From a virus, in the IMG/VR virus record IMGVR_UViG_3300037480_000092, positions 1 to 44,780 of that record: 44,780 bases of DNA. One strand, 5' to 3'. The translations under genes were made by a program, and so were the position numbers. Of this stretch, positions 1 through 8,593 are shown piece by piece. Within the stretch, counting starts at the first letter, position 1; each line of letters begins with the position of its first letter. The notes beneath the pieces were generated by a model. It ran no database searches. It was not told where the DNA came from and saw nothing but the letters and a program-made list of their open reading frames with translations.

Positions 1-1017
1 TCTTAACCCACCATTGTCAGCGGTATCATTCCATAAAACTTCGTTGGGTGCTGGGAAATTACCTTTCATAGAACCCTTCATTGCTGATGGTCCTTGCATT
101 GGTGCAGAAGCTACTTTGTCAAGTGCCTGATACTTTCTCTTTTCAGCTAATTGTAATGCTTTAGTGTCACCGATTGCAGTGATCCCCGGACAATCTGTGG
201 CATAGATATCTTCAGCAGTAACATCCCAACGTGGTGCCAAGATAGGGAATTCATCAAAACCTGATTCACGCAAGAATTTATCCTGACCATCACGAGCACC
301 TTTACTAGTTTCATAATAAACAGATCGTATTGGTTTATTATTAGCTAATTTACTTTGATTATCACGATCATCATTTGGTTCAATTGCATGAACGACATGT
401 ACCCATGCTTCAGTATTACCAGTGTCCCATTGTCTTTTAACAGTTTCACTGACATTTTCAATACCAAATTGTTTTACAGTTTGCCCAACAGTTAATTCAT
501 ATTCACGATACATAGTATCACTAACATTCTTACTGTTAAGAGCAAGCATGTAACTACCAACAGTATAAGGTCTACACCAAATGACATTTTCAAAATCATG
601 GAACACGCCCATGGCTGCAGTGCCGAATACACCAAGCTCAGCATATAATTGATGCAATGAATTATAAGTATTGGAAGCTGAAAATACTTTGTACATGACA
701 GTCTGAACTTCAAACAGCCATGTTTTTACTGATTCAATATCATCCAGATTATGATCACCAGATGTTAATCTAAACCATGGTCTAGCAGGTGATGTAATGC
801 CCGACATCATGCCTGATGCTAAAGTACGAACAGACAACCTACTGGTATTATTAATCTGCTTGGTATTACGCTTGTGACCTTTATTACGATCTGATGTCAA
901 AAATCGACCGCGATGAGCCAGATGATAATCTGACAATTCTCGATACAAAGGTATAAACGAAGATCGCTCTGATCGCATAGCTTCAAGTCGTTTATTATAG
1001 CTGATGATAGTTGGCAT
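1..1017 (-). CDS. Portal / head-to-tail connecting protein (3' truncated by window edge)
   Basis: The ATG is at 1017 behind an AGGAA ribosome-binding site, and the frame is open for 339 codons to the window edge, so the C-terminal part is missing. The protein opens with MPTIISYNKRLEAMRSERSS, then a YRELSDYHL segment and LASGMMSGITSPARPWFRL. This is characteristic of the podovirus head-to-tail connecting family (T7 gp8 / PF12236 type), where NTSRLSVRTLASGM precedes a 'GltSPaRPWF' signature. The dodecamer would sit at the capsid vertex, bind the terminase during packaging and carry the tail tube. It follows TerL and a small Pro/Ala-rich gene in one transcription unit, the usual packaging order. 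Family assignment is from recognised motifs; the truncation is simply the edge of the window. Confidence 0.88.
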   Translation of the reverse strand, partial: MPTIISYNKRLEAMRSERSSFIPLYRELSDYHLAHRGRFLTSDRNKGHKRNTKQINNTSRLSVRTLASGMMSGITSPARPWFRLTSGDHNLDDIESVKTWLFEVQTVMYKVFSASNTYNSLHQLYAELGVFGTAAMGVFHDFENVIWCRPYTVGSYMLALNSKNVSDTMYREYELTVGQTVKQFGIENVSETVKRQWDTGNTEAWVHVVHAIEPNDDRDNQSKLANNKPIRSVYYETSKGARDGQDKFLRESGFDEFPILAPRWDVTAEDIYATDCPGITAIGDTKALQLAEKRKYQALDKVASAPMQGPSAMKGSMKGNFPAPNEVLWNDTADNGGLR

Positions 1018-1031
1018 AATATTTCCTGATA

Positions 1032-1241
1032 TTATTGACCCAGCAAGGCTTTTTGTGCAGTAGCCCCGCCATCTTGAACACCAGCGGGACCAGTTAAAAT
1101 TGTACCAGCTACGCCAGAAGCGCCTGCGCCGATGCGACGACGATCCCTGCCAACCTTACGCCTCGGTGCTGCAACAGGTGCCTGCGCTGCTTCAGGTAGC
1201 GCTGCTGGTGGTGGTGGTGCACTTCCTGATCCTCCACACAT
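1032..1241 (-). CDS. Small Pro/Ala-rich phage protein of unknown function
   Basis: This is a 69-residue protein beginning MCGGSGSAPPPPAA, with a low-complexity Ala/Pro-rich N-terminal half and a basic stretch (RRKVGRDRRRIG). The ATG at 1241 has a good AGGAGA site upstream. Short MCGG-type Pro/Ala-rich proteins are often found beside the portal in podoviruses, but no function is established. An N-terminal Cys at position 2 could suggest lipid or metal attachment, but there is no signal peptide. It lies 14 bp before the portal start and 43 bp after the TerL stop, so it is cotranscribed with both. Confidence 0.65.
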   Translation of the reverse strand: MCGGSGSAPPPPAALPEAAQAPVAAPRRKVGRDRRRIGAGASGVAGTILTGPAGVQDGGATAQKALLGQ

Positions 1242-1283
1242 GTCATATTCTCCTAAGATTGGATTTATATTGATAATAGCATA

Positions 1284-2846
1284 TCATAATTCAGTGTCCA
1301 TACTATCAAGTGGGTTATAATCACCATCGGCATTGTTACGAACAGCAAGTGCAGCATCAAGCTGACCCCGTGGCATATTACGTTTTGGCACCATTTGTGC
1401 GAATGTAAGATACAATTGATCAGCCCAATCCGGTGATACACCTAATCTCACCTTGAGATCTGGTTTTGGCTCCAACACCAATCGATCCTTTTTATCATGC
1501 CAGTAATCACGGCAAGTTAATTCTTCCTCAAGTTGAGGTTCATCAGGTATAGCCCCACCATTCATCAACCATTCTCTACATCTGGCACCCATTTCAGCTG
1601 TTTTGTTCGAGTATAATTTTTCATTATCAGCGTTACTACCAAAATGTATATCAATAACATGATAACCAAGTTGTCTGAGTCTATCACCAACAGGACCACC
1701 AATACCTGTCGCATCGAGGAAAGTAACATCAGGTTGATGACGATTTAGAATCATTGTAATCATAGATACTACACGCATGGAATCACGTGACTTTTCACCC
1801 GGTATTCTATATGTCTTTTCAGACTTCGCATCTTTACCGCGACGAAATCCAATCATGCAGTTATCATCACCGCCGCGTGCCATATCAATTCCACAGATAA
1901 GTGGATCATCACCAAGGTATTGCCCTGGCCCACGTTTCTGTGCCATGTACACATCATCACTGGGTATGAATTGAGTATCACCTGCACGTGGGAATTTACC
2001 CAGTACACGAACCCTGACAAAATCAGAATCTTCACCCCAATCCAGAATCCATTGAGCGATCAACCTCTTGTTGGTCATCTTTGCAGTGCGACTATCAATC
2101 TGCCTGGTAGTCCATCGATGGGCGTTTCTTTTGAAACATTCACGAAAGCTACCGGTGTTCCTGGTAGGATTACCAAATACAAAAAACATCGGTTCACCGT
2201 CAGTCAGTCCACCTTCAGCAACTTCCCATATTTTATCTGGTACAGCACTAGCTTCGTCAAATAGGTAAAATGGTGTGGAGTTTGCAGCATGTAACCCGGC
2301 GAATGCTTCAGAGTTCTCTTCACGGCACGTCTGAGCGTCCACACGCCATGATTCAGGCCACGAATGATGATATAAGGACATTGAGGCACGACCATTATTG
2401 TATTCAAACCAATGACCAACGATGCAGCGTGATCGCCATTTACCAAGCTCACCCCATGTTTTAGTACGAAGTTGATCAGATGTGTTAGCTGTTACAATGC
2501 CTTTAGCATGTGGGCGTGTTGACATGATCCATAGAATGATCCATGCAGTAAGTGCTGACTTACCAATACCATGACCTGATGCAGTAGCTTCTCGAATTGG
2601 ATCAACCGGTGCTACACCATCGAATCCACGTGCAATAACTTGTTTACCGATATCAATGAGCGTGTCACGTTGCCAATCATCAGGACCATCAAACCCTTCA
2701 AGATCGTCATGACTCCAGTCAAATGCCCACATGACCCAGCCATAAGGATCTGCATAATACTTAGAACATTCATCGGCCAGCAATAAATCAATTTGACCTG
2801 GTGCGTATTCACCACTTGATGTCATTGCTGTCTTTACAGTGCCCAT
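1284..2846 (-). CDS. terL: Terminase large subunit (ATPase/nuclease)
   Basis: This 520-residue protein is the full packaging motor. Walker A is GHGIGKS at about residues 91-97, and Walker B is FYLFDEAS at about 193-200 (D197, E198). A C-terminal RNase H-like nuclease domain shows acidic residues in GIDMARGGDD (D321), FLDATGIGG (D378) and SPDWADQ (D473/D476). The protein translocates DNA through the portal using ATP and cuts the concatemer. The start at 2846 follows an AAGGGA site. It lies just upstream of the portal in transcription order, as expected. Its small subunit is about 5.2 kb away, separated by six virion-type genes, which is unusual. No frameshift or missing catalytic residue is seen. 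Confidence 0.93.
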   Translation of the reverse strand: MGTVKTAMTSSGEYAPGQIDLLLADECSKYYADPYGWVMWAFDWSHDDLEGFDGPDDWQRDTLIDIGKQVIARGFDGVAPVDPIREATASGHGIGKSALTAWIILWIMSTRPHAKGIVTANTSDQLRTKTWGELGKWRSRCIVGHWFEYNNGRASMSLYHHSWPESWRVDAQTCREENSEAFAGLHAANSTPFYLFDEASAVPDKIWEVAEGGLTDGEPMFFVFGNPTRNTGSFRECFKRNAHRWTTRQIDSRTAKMTNKRLIAQWILDWGEDSDFVRVRVLGKFPRAGDTQFIPSDDVYMAQKRGPGQYLGDDPLICGIDMARGGDDNCMIGFRRGKDAKSEKTYRIPGEKSRDSMRVVSMITMILNRHQPDVTFLDATGIGGPVGDRLRQLGYHVIDIHFGSNADNEKLYSNKTAEMGARCREWLMNGGAIPDEPQLEEELTCRDYWHDKKDRLVLEPKPDLKVRLGVSPDWADQLYLTFAQMVPKRNMPRGQLDAALAVRNNADGDYNPLDSMDTEL

Positions 2847-2850
2847 AATA

Positions 2851-3135
2851 CTATCCCTTCATGTAAACTCCTACAGCAGCTGCAGTAGCACTCTTCGATA
2901 CCTGCAAATCAATTGGGCCTTGAATAGTCATGGCATTATGAGTTGCAGTTAATTGTCGAATTGCATCATCTTGATACAAATCACCAAGGCTAGACACACC
3001 CTCTTCCTCAAGTTGAAAAGTAACAACTTCAGCACCTGCTAATTTACCTGCAGATATTGTATAAATACCTTTATCAAGTTTTATGGTGACTGTATCTGCT
3101 GCTGTTTGAGCATCAATTATCGGTTTCATTGACAT
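2851..3135 (-). CDS. Small putative virion protein, unknown function
   Basis: This is a 94-residue protein (MSMKPIIDAQ...) with alternating hydrophobic/polar segments suggesting a small beta-rich domain and no membrane segment. A clear AAGGAG site precedes ATG 3135, and the stop lies 4 bp from the TerL start, so the two are translationally close. It is placed at the end of the adhesin-like cassette, directly after the LamG-type protein, which makes a virion-decorating or fibre-associated role plausible. No family was recognised. Confidence 0.6.
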   Translation of the reverse strand: MSMKPIIDAQTAADTVTIKLDKGIYTISAGKLAGAEVVTFQLEEEGVSSLGDLYQDDAIRQLTATHNAMTIQGPIDLQVSKSATAAAVGVYMKG

Positions 3136-3159
3136 GTTGAATTCTCCTTTATATTGTAT

Positions 3160-5088
3160 TTAATCACTCGGTGACGACCCACAATCAGTTAATGCACCTG
3201 TAACACTAAAGTCGCCGCCACTACCTTGATTAGTTTGGAAGTCGGTACTATCTCCATTTTGATAAATAATAGGTGCTGTTCCTGTCGGTGTACTGCCATC
3301 ACTACCCACATTTTCAGGCTTACCAGATGCTTTTATAAATTTACGACGATTGGCAACAACACTAAAATCTATATATTCCGCCTGGTTAAAATATAGCTCA
3401 GACAAACATCCATCTAGTTTGTTGTTACCAATCGTATCTGCTCCTATTGCCCATTCAGTAGGTGTATAATCAACTAAAAAATCTGTCAATGTTACAGCTG
3501 GCGTGAAATCGACATCATCAATATACAAATGTTTTAAATCTAAAGCATTATCCCAACTACATAGAATATTATGCCAGTTTGTATCAGCCGTTATTGGTGC
3601 AGCTTGAATTTGATTTAATGTTCCAATACTATCTCTGAGCCGTACAGTGACATAATGGTCACCTGCAGAATAGACTACTTGAAGTTGCACTCGTGCTGTT
3701 GGTGAGAGAAACGCATTAAGTATATCAAATGTAGATGTGAGTCCAGAAGCTGCTTGAAACCATACATTAATAATCCCTTTCTTTCCGTCTGCTGCTCCTG
3801 TCAGACCTCCACCGCGTAGAAGATAATCATTAGTACCATCGAATGTAACAGCATTGACTATATAAGCAGCAACACCATCTGCATAATTTAAAAATGATAC
3901 CAATCGTTTTGTTAAAGTGGATAATAAAGTTTTTGTCATGAATCCTAATTTATCACCATCACCTTCAACCGGTAATATAACCTCATGAAAACCAACACTC
4001 GGTGTTGCTGCGTGGTAATGATTGCCATCAATATCAGTTACAACTCCGCTGATTGGAACACCTGCGTGCCACAGTGTTGAGTTCTCATCTGCAAGATGAA
4101 AATCATCATTAGCTGCGTCTGCAAAATCACCAGATACAATATCTGTAGTGATTGGATTAAGTCCTGGTGGTGTGGTTGTTGAACCGTCACTAGCTGCATT
4201 ATTTGTAGAGGTGGCATCATAGCCAACGTCAAAATAATTAGTTGTATTGTTATAGGCTACGCAGTTGCTAACAATTGTATCACCTGTACCTCCATTCGCA
4301 TCAAATCCAACTGTTGAGCCTTTTGCAACACAATGTGAAACTTGTACTGGTGAAGTGCTAAAAATACCAGTGGCACTATCATACCCAAGGCTATTAATTA
4401 GTAATGCAGTTCCCCCGGATTGCTCTTGAACAACAATTGCGTTTCCATTAGCATTTTTTGAAATACAAGAATCTGCTACAATATCAACAGCTGCAGCTCT
4501 AATATGAAGTCCAGTTCTAGTTGAAAACGCGGTGGTATTTTCTACGTCAAGGCCAATAAGCTTGCCATGTACTTGAAACTCAAGAACCTCGACACTAGCA
4601 CTTGCCCACATCCAAGCACCGGTTTGTGGAATTCCATTGTGTCGCTCAGATAGAGGTACATTAATTGTTACGTCATGCGTCGCGTCAGTCGTCCATCCAA
4701 TACCAACATCAGCAATATCATTCAAACCACTTGGCCAATCATTATACCAATCTAACCAATGGCTATCTCCATCACTTACTAGATCCGTCGCTTCATTAGT
4801 ATCCCAATTTGACATCGTTGAATGATCACCGCCAGCTACTGGTTGCACAGTGGTTGATTCATCTGATCCTGCATTAGCATAGGTAAATGAGGTCTGTGAG
4901 GCGACAGTAGCAATTGTAACTTTACCATTAAAAGAACTAGGAGTTGCGCCACTGATGACAATCTCCTGTCCTACCTTTAAATTGTTATTTGGAAAAGCAG
5001 AAGATAACGTCACAGTCGCTACATTACTGACTCTTGTAACGCCAGTTGCGCTTCTGGAACTTCGTAATATTTTCTTTACAAGTGCCAT
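3160..5088 (-). CDS. Virion adhesin-like protein: FCCH-like N-domain, beta-helix, LamG-like C-domain
   Basis: The protein has 642 residues in three apparent parts. Residues about 15-90 form a small beta module (KVGQEIVISGATPSSFNGKV) of the kind repeated in the tail tubular protein of this phage. Residues about 150-330 are rich in N/S/G/V with regular turns (NANGNAIVV, TIVSNCVAYNN), as in right-handed parallel beta-helices. Residues about 405-590 resemble a concanavalin/LamG carbohydrate-binding sandwich (TFDGTNDYLLRGGG, IDDVDFTPA, EWAIGADTI). Together these suggest a receptor- or polysaccharide-binding virion protein. No catalytic pair of a depolymerase is obvious. Composition and domain style match virion proteins; the exact role is inference. 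Confidence 0.7.
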   Translation of the reverse strand: MALVKKILRSSRSATGVTRVSNVATVTLSSAFPNNNLKVGQEIVISGATPSSFNGKVTIATVASQTSFTYANAGSDESTTVQPVAGGDHSTMSNWDTNEATDLVSDGDSHWLDWYNDWPSGLNDIADVGIGWTTDATHDVTINVPLSERHNGIPQTGAWMWASASVEVLEFQVHGKLIGLDVENTTAFSTRTGLHIRAAAVDIVADSCISKNANGNAIVVQEQSGGTALLINSLGYDSATGIFSTSPVQVSHCVAKGSTVGFDANGGTGDTIVSNCVAYNNTTNYFDVGYDATSTNNAASDGSTTTPPGLNPITTDIVSGDFADAANDDFHLADENSTLWHAGVPISGVVTDIDGNHYHAATPSVGFHEVILPVEGDGDKLGFMTKTLLSTLTKRLVSFLNYADGVAAYIVNAVTFDGTNDYLLRGGGLTGAADGKKGIINVWFQAASGLTSTFDILNAFLSPTARVQLQVVYSAGDHYVTVRLRDSIGTLNQIQAAPITADTNWHNILCSWDNALDLKHLYIDDVDFTPAVTLTDFLVDYTPTEWAIGADTIGNNKLDGCLSELYFNQAEYIDFSVVANRRKFIKASGKPENVGSDGSTPTGTAPIIYQNGDSTDFQTNQGSGGDFSVTGALTDCGSSPSD

Positions 5089-5099
5089 AAGCTACTTCT

Positions 5100-5525
5100 T
5101 TAGATTGTCATTATCCAAATACCAGCAGCATCAAGTGTGATAGTGATGGACCCCGCCACATTACCAAACACAGCAGCTTCGATATTAGAAGCAATGATAT
5201 AGCTGTTGGTCGTTTCATAAAGTACTAAGCTTCGACCGTTGGCAAATCCGCCAGCATCCTGTGCAATGACTGCAGGATCATCAGCATCAAATGCAAGGTT
5301 GTTACTACCATTCAAACCACACGACGGGTTGACTAATGCAACGGGCCCGGTCCAAGCGGTTGCTGTGCCTACCGGTGTCAATCCTGAGTACAAACTGTTA
5401 GTATCAGGGTTAATAACAGATTCAGTAACAATGCCAAGGTTGATTGTATCACCAGCATCGAGATCAAGGGCTTGGGTTCCATCAAAGTGCCGCTCAAGCC
5501 ACGCGGAATGTACTTGCCATGTCAT
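5100..5525 (-). CDS. Putative virion protein, unknown function
   Basis: This 141-residue protein (MTWQVHSAWLERHFDGTQAL) is rich in G, N, T and A. Its predicted beta-strand pattern ends in a short sandwich-like tail (GSITITLDAAGIWIMTI). The upstream gene's stop overlaps this start as ATGA (5522-5525), showing translational coupling. It is one of six consecutive genes between the terminase subunits that look like structural or receptor-binding components. No family recognised. Confidence 0.6.
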   Translation of the reverse strand: MTWQVHSAWLERHFDGTQALDLDAGDTINLGIVTESVINPDTNSLYSGLTPVGTATAWTGPVALVNPSCGLNGSNNLAFDADDPAVIAQDAGGFANGRSLVLYETTNSYIIASNIEAAVFGNVAGSITITLDAAGIWIMTI

Positions 5526-5788
5526 TGTTTAAACCCTCGCTGTTGTTGTTTCAATTCAAACTCAGCCAGCTCAAGAACATTCTTCCAAGAATGAATAGCT
5601 ACTTTTGTGTCTGCTATCATCTGTGAAACAGCTTGACTGGATGGGCGCCTATGCAATCGCGCAAGCTTCCCTGTTAAATTCTCAACACGAGTTTTAGCAC
5701 GTCGCATTCTGAATTCAGCAGGTTTCTCGCTGCAATTGATGGAGACTGGTTGGCCCTCAATCTTTGCTTTACCAAATAGATTCATCAT
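5522..5788 (-). CDS. Small coiled-coil protein, unknown function
   Basis: This is an 88-residue, strongly charged, helix-favouring protein. It contains a basic stretch (MRRAKTRVENLTGKLARLHRR) followed by an amphipathic segment (AVSQMIADTKVAIHSWKNVLELAEFEL) compatible with a coiled coil. It is coupled by ATGA overlaps at both ends: its start overlaps the 486-aa repeat protein's stop, and its stop overlaps the 141-aa gene. Its helical character contrasts with the beta-rich neighbours, so it could be a chaperone or connector for them; that role is inferred from position only. Confidence 0.6.
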   Translation of the reverse strand: MMNLFGKAKIEGQPVSINCSEKPAEFRMRRAKTRVENLTGKLARLHRRPSSQAVSQMIADTKVAIHSWKNVLELAEFELKQQQRGFKQ

Positions 5789-7245
5789 GTTAACTCCTTC
5801 GTTAAGATATCTACCATGGGGCCAACCAGTCGAATGACAAATTGCTCTTCCTCTCCTGGTGCAAACGCAGCAATGACATCAACCGGCTGGCCATTAATTG
5901 TTAATATAGCACTAGTTGGCGTAATAATGCGATTTTCTACGACATTGACACTTTGACCGGCTATTACGATAGATCCAGCTGCAGGAGTAATAACAGTGAG
6001 CGTGAACACCGTAACATCTTGACCAGCAATGATAATTGATCCAACTAATGGCTCCAATACTGCATCAACAGTAAGACTTATATTCTGACCGGCCATCACA
6101 AGAGCCCCAACCGCGGGAGCTAGAGTGAGAAGCATTGTGACATCTTGACCGTTGATCGCAAGAGATCCAACAGCTGGAACAATAGTGGTAGTACCAGCAG
6201 CAACAACCGTGACAGCTTGACCGGCCATAACAAGAGATCCAACACCAGGGGCGAGAGTGACAGTCATTGTGACAGCCTGACCGGCCATTACAAGAGATCC
6301 AGCACCAGGTGTGATTGGTGTATCAAAAGCCAAATTAACAGCTTGACCAGCCATAACAATAGATCCAGCAGCTGGTGCTAATATTATATTAAGGGCTACA
6401 TCAACATTTTGACCAGCAATACTGATAGATCCAACCGCTGGCGTGATTGGTGTATCAAAGGCTAAAGCTACATTTTGACCAGCTATAGCAAGAGATCCAT
6501 CAGCAGGAGCAAGAGTGGTGGTCATTGCAACATCTTGACCAGCTATGCTGATAGATCCAACAGCCGGTGTAAGTGTTGTATCGCCAGCCGCTGCCACTAT
6601 CTCAATGTAATTACCAGCGTTCTCATCTGTTCCTGTCCATGTAACTGTAATTGCAGACGGGGCAGAGTCTAATAAATCAGCAACATAAAATGTTTGATCA
6701 GAAGTAGGTGAAGTACCTGTTACATCTTCAAATAACTCGTTGAAGCTTGCATTGTTACTGACTGGGGTTGCATCACCACCTTTGAAATTACCCAAGAAGA
6801 ATAAAGCATTCCCTGCTGAGCCCGCACTTGCATGAACACAGGTGCTAGTTCCAGCGTTATTAACATCTTCTGAAAGAAAGTTTGTGGCCGTTGCTACATC
6901 AGTTTCATCTGTTCCAATGTAATTAATTGCACAGGAGAATACATTATCTGTTGTCGAGATAACTATATCGATGGTGCCAGCCCCTGAAGTGGGACTGACA
7001 AGCGCGTAAATGTAATTACGCATATCTTGATTGCTGCCACTTTCAGTTGTGGCATTAACAAGCGTTAGATTCTCACCGCCACCTTGACTCCATTGTGGAG
7101 TTCCAACGACTGATTCACCAGCTTCAAGCGTTACACATACAACAAGTAGAGTTGTTCCAGAATCAACAGTATGACTGATATCAGCCGTTGTGCCATTGGC
7201 ACTAGCGGTAAAGCTACTAAGTGTTGCGCCGCGTGTAACAGCCAT
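5785..7245 (-). CDS. Virion protein with lectin-like N-domain and eleven tandem PxxGSxxIxGQxV repeats
   Basis: The protein has 486 residues. Residues 1-225 look like a beta-sandwich (CVTLEAGES, NALFFLGNFKGGD, ITVTWTGTDENAGNYIEIVA). From about residue 226 to 450 there are eleven copies of a 19-24 residue unit with consensus [TAVE]PxxGSlxIaGQxV, followed by a 35-residue unique tail. The repeats lie at about 5880-6575 in the DNA and are conserved at nucleotide level, so recombination could change their number. Repeats of this kind usually form elongated stalks or decorate virion surfaces. The start is ATG 7245, with the AGGTGA site overlapping the previous stop (TAG at 7253-7255). No enzymatic motif seen. 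Confidence 0.72.
   Translation of the reverse strand: MAVTRGATLSSFTASANGTTADISHTVDSGTTLLVVCVTLEAGESVVGTPQWSQGGGENLTLVNATTESGSNQDMRNYIYALVSPTSGAGTIDIVISTTDNVFSCAINYIGTDETDVATATNFLSEDVNNAGTSTCVHASAGSAGNALFFLGNFKGGDATPVSNNASFNELFEDVTGTSPTSDQTFYVADLLDSAPSAITVTWTGTDENAGNYIEIVAAAGDTTLTPAVGSISIAGQDVAMTTTLAPADGSLAIAGQNVALAFDTPITPAVGSISIAGQNVDVALNIILAPAAGSIVMAGQAVNLAFDTPITPGAGSLVMAGQAVTMTVTLAPGVGSLVMAGQAVTVVAAGTTTIVPAVGSLAINGQDVTMLLTLAPAVGALVMAGQNISLTVDAVLEPLVGSIIIAGQDVTVFTLTVITPAAGSIVIAGQSVNVVENRIITPTSAILTINGQPVDVIAAFAPGEEEQFVIRLVGPMVDILTKELT
5880..6575 (-). repeat. Tandem coding repeats of about 60-72 bp
   Basis: Eleven units, recognisable on the plus strand by blocks such as GACCGGCCAT and AGAGATCCA, encode PxxGSxxIxGQxV. 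Several neighbours differ by few bases, so recent duplication within the gene is likely. Confidence 0.75.
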
Positions 7246-7252
7246 AAATCAC

Positions 7253-7972
7253 CTATGCCGCAATTACATCAATCAATGCCTCAAGATCAGAAAATTTGGT
7301 GCGTAGTGTTGCTGTGTTTCCTGTTGTTCTCGTTGAATAAGTATAGTCGAGATTAGCTCGGTCATACGCAAACAGACGCAAGGCTAGATTCGCTTCTACC
7401 TCATCCAAGATGGCATCCACAGCAGTTAAAATACTAGAGTAGTCAGGTTTAATATTGACGATCATTTCAGCGGTACCTGTAGCATTACTGAGATTAATAT
7501 CCGAACCGCCGCCCTCGGTAGTAGTCAATGTGATCGTACCGTTAGGTTTATCTACCGTTCTAACCCAATAGTTTGTACCTTCAGATAATCCGCTAGTTAA
7601 AGATCCTTGAATCAATATGAACTCAACACGATGATCGGTTTTGAATTTGTGATTGGCAGGAAGGTTAATTATCTTCTCAGTTGAAGCGTTGATGTCGTCG
7701 GTACAATTGAATGCATAAGCTAGACCTCTATCCCTTGCATACTCATCATGAAAGTCTGATGCTGTGCGAATTTCCAAGAGACGAGACTCCATCCTTGAGA
7801 AGAAATCCCAAACATCTTTTATCACGATATCATCAACAGATCCTGCAGCCATATCAATACGACTTACTCTAGCTAAGCGTTCACCATTGATGAGAAGTGC
7901 GTTTGCTTCAGAGATTAAAGCAGCAACTGCGTTAGAATGTGAACTTGTAGTTGGTATACCTGGATTGGTCAT
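7253..7972 (-). CDS. Putative virion protein with internal beta module
   Basis: The start is set at ATG 7972 (MTNPGIPTTS), giving 239 residues, because GAGGA lies 8 nt upstream. An in-frame ATG at 8011 would sit inside a terminator stem. N- and C-terminal helical parts (VAALISEANALLINGERLARV; LTAVDAILDEVEANLALRLF) flank a beta module at about residues 105-175 (FKTDHRVEFI, GLSEGTNYWVRTV, ITLTTTEGGG). The same module style is inserted in the tail fibre (GLSADTKYFIVTA). This suggests a tail-associated protein sharing exchangeable surface modules. It is the first gene after the terminator that follows terS. Confidence 0.65.
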   Translation of the reverse strand: MTNPGIPTTSSHSNAVAALISEANALLINGERLARVSRIDMAAGSVDDIVIKDVWDFFSRMESRLLEIRTASDFHDEYARDRGLAYAFNCTDDINASTEKIINLPANHKFKTDHRVEFILIQGSLTSGLSEGTNYWVRTVDKPNGTITLTTTEGGGSDINLSNATGTAEMIVNIKPDYSSILTAVDAILDEVEANLALRLFAYDRANLDYTYSTRTTGNTATLRTKFSDLEALIDVIAA

Positions 7973-7998
7973 TGTTGTTATCCTCGCAATGTTTAGAT

Positions 7999-8072
7999 AA
8001 AAAAACCCCACCAGGTTGAACGTGACCAGGGTGACAGGCTGATCAAGATTGAAAGGGTACCTGGTGAGGTTT
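7999..8072 (-). terminator. Intrinsic terminator or attenuator after terS
   Basis: The 13-nt arms 8003-8015 and 8060-8072 are complementary except at one position (AAACCCCACCAGG / CCTGGTGAGGTTT), around a 44-nt loop. Read on the minus strand, the stem is followed by seven T residues at 7999-8005. It lies between terS and the next minus-strand gene, so it could reduce transcription into the adhesin cassette. The long loop makes it less certain than a classic terminator. Confidence 0.55.
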
Positions 8073-8096
8073 GGAACTTGAGACTATCACAATACA

Positions 8097-8534
8097 TTAC
8101 ATGAATGAAACCTCTTCATTATCATCATTTCGACGCTTACGGCCGCGTAGCAATCGTTCCATTATTTCCTTATCGCTACTAACCTCGACTTTCTCAGCTG
8201 CGAATGCATCAACATACACATGCTTCGCGCATAGTGTGAGCGCGGTATTACTCGCTGAAATGTTGCCACGTTGACGTGCTATTCTATGATTATCCACCGC
8301 CTCCATTAATACCCACTCGGCATCAATGTGGCTAGCTTCAAGTCGTTGTGCCAGTATGTTCTCGATTGCTTTCATGATGTGGTCTTTCTGTAACAAACCG
8401 TAACCACTATCAGGAGCATAACCCGAAGCTTCAGCAGCACGCCGCGCCGCGCAATCCTTCACGTATTCAACAACGAACAGCGCCTCTTTAGGCTTCAGCC
8501 CGGTCAATTCAGTCACTGTGATTCTAGCTACCAT
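8097..8534 (-). CDS. terS: Terminase small subunit
   Basis: This 145-residue protein matches the Terminase_2 pattern. LKPKEALFVVEYVKDCAARRAAEASGY is the helix-turn-helix DNA-recognition segment, followed by SGYGLLQKDHIMKAIENILAQRLEASHID. The family normally reads 'LT.kq..FV.eYl...na..AA..AGY' followed by 'a..LL....v..ai'. It binds the pac/cos site and loads the large subunit. It is the first gene of the leftward packaging transcript, 32 nt downstream of a sigma70-like promoter at 8566-8593. The C-terminus ends in an acidic tail closing EEVSFM, a motif shared with three other DNA-handling proteins here. Confidence 0.88.
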   Translation of the reverse strand: MVARITVTELTGLKPKEALFVVEYVKDCAARRAAEASGYAPDSGYGLLQKDHIMKAIENILAQRLEASHIDAEWVLMEAVDNHRIARQRGNISASNTALTLCAKHVYVDAFAAEKVEVSSDKEIMERLLRGRKRRNDDNEEVSFM

Positions 8535-8565
8535 GTGTCAGTCCAAATATTACCCATTTACTGGA

Positions 8566-8593
8566 AGTCTAGCATACCCGGCACCATGGGCAA
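8566..8593 (-). promoter_or_regulatory. Leftward sigma70-like promoter of the packaging arm
   Basis: On the minus strand, TTGCCC at 8593-8588 and TAGACT at 8571-8566 are spaced by 16 bp. TGC directly before the -10 gives an extended -10 element. It points at terS, whose ATG is at 8534. A 16-bp perfect palindrome lies about 30 bp upstream at 8624-8639. Predicted by eye only. Confidence 0.5.

Noticed and set aside
1132-1320. Plus-strand ORF antisense to the Pro/Ala-rich gene and TerL end
   Set aside because: Shadow of the minus-strand coding bias; no ribosome site and no recognisable product.
5880-6575. CRISPR-like regularly spaced repeats
   Set aside because: The repeats are in frame, coding, variable in sequence, and their spacers are conserved peptide segments, not unique spacers; no cas genes.
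6145-6672. Plus-strand Ser/Arg-rich ORFs opposite the repeat protein
   Set aside because: They are the antisense translation of the tandem repeats and have no independent support.
7973-8011. Longer start (MGFFYLNIARITT...) for the 239-aa virion protein
   Set aside because: The upstream ATG lies inside the terminator stem and lacks a ribosome site; ATG 7972 has GAGGA at good spacing.
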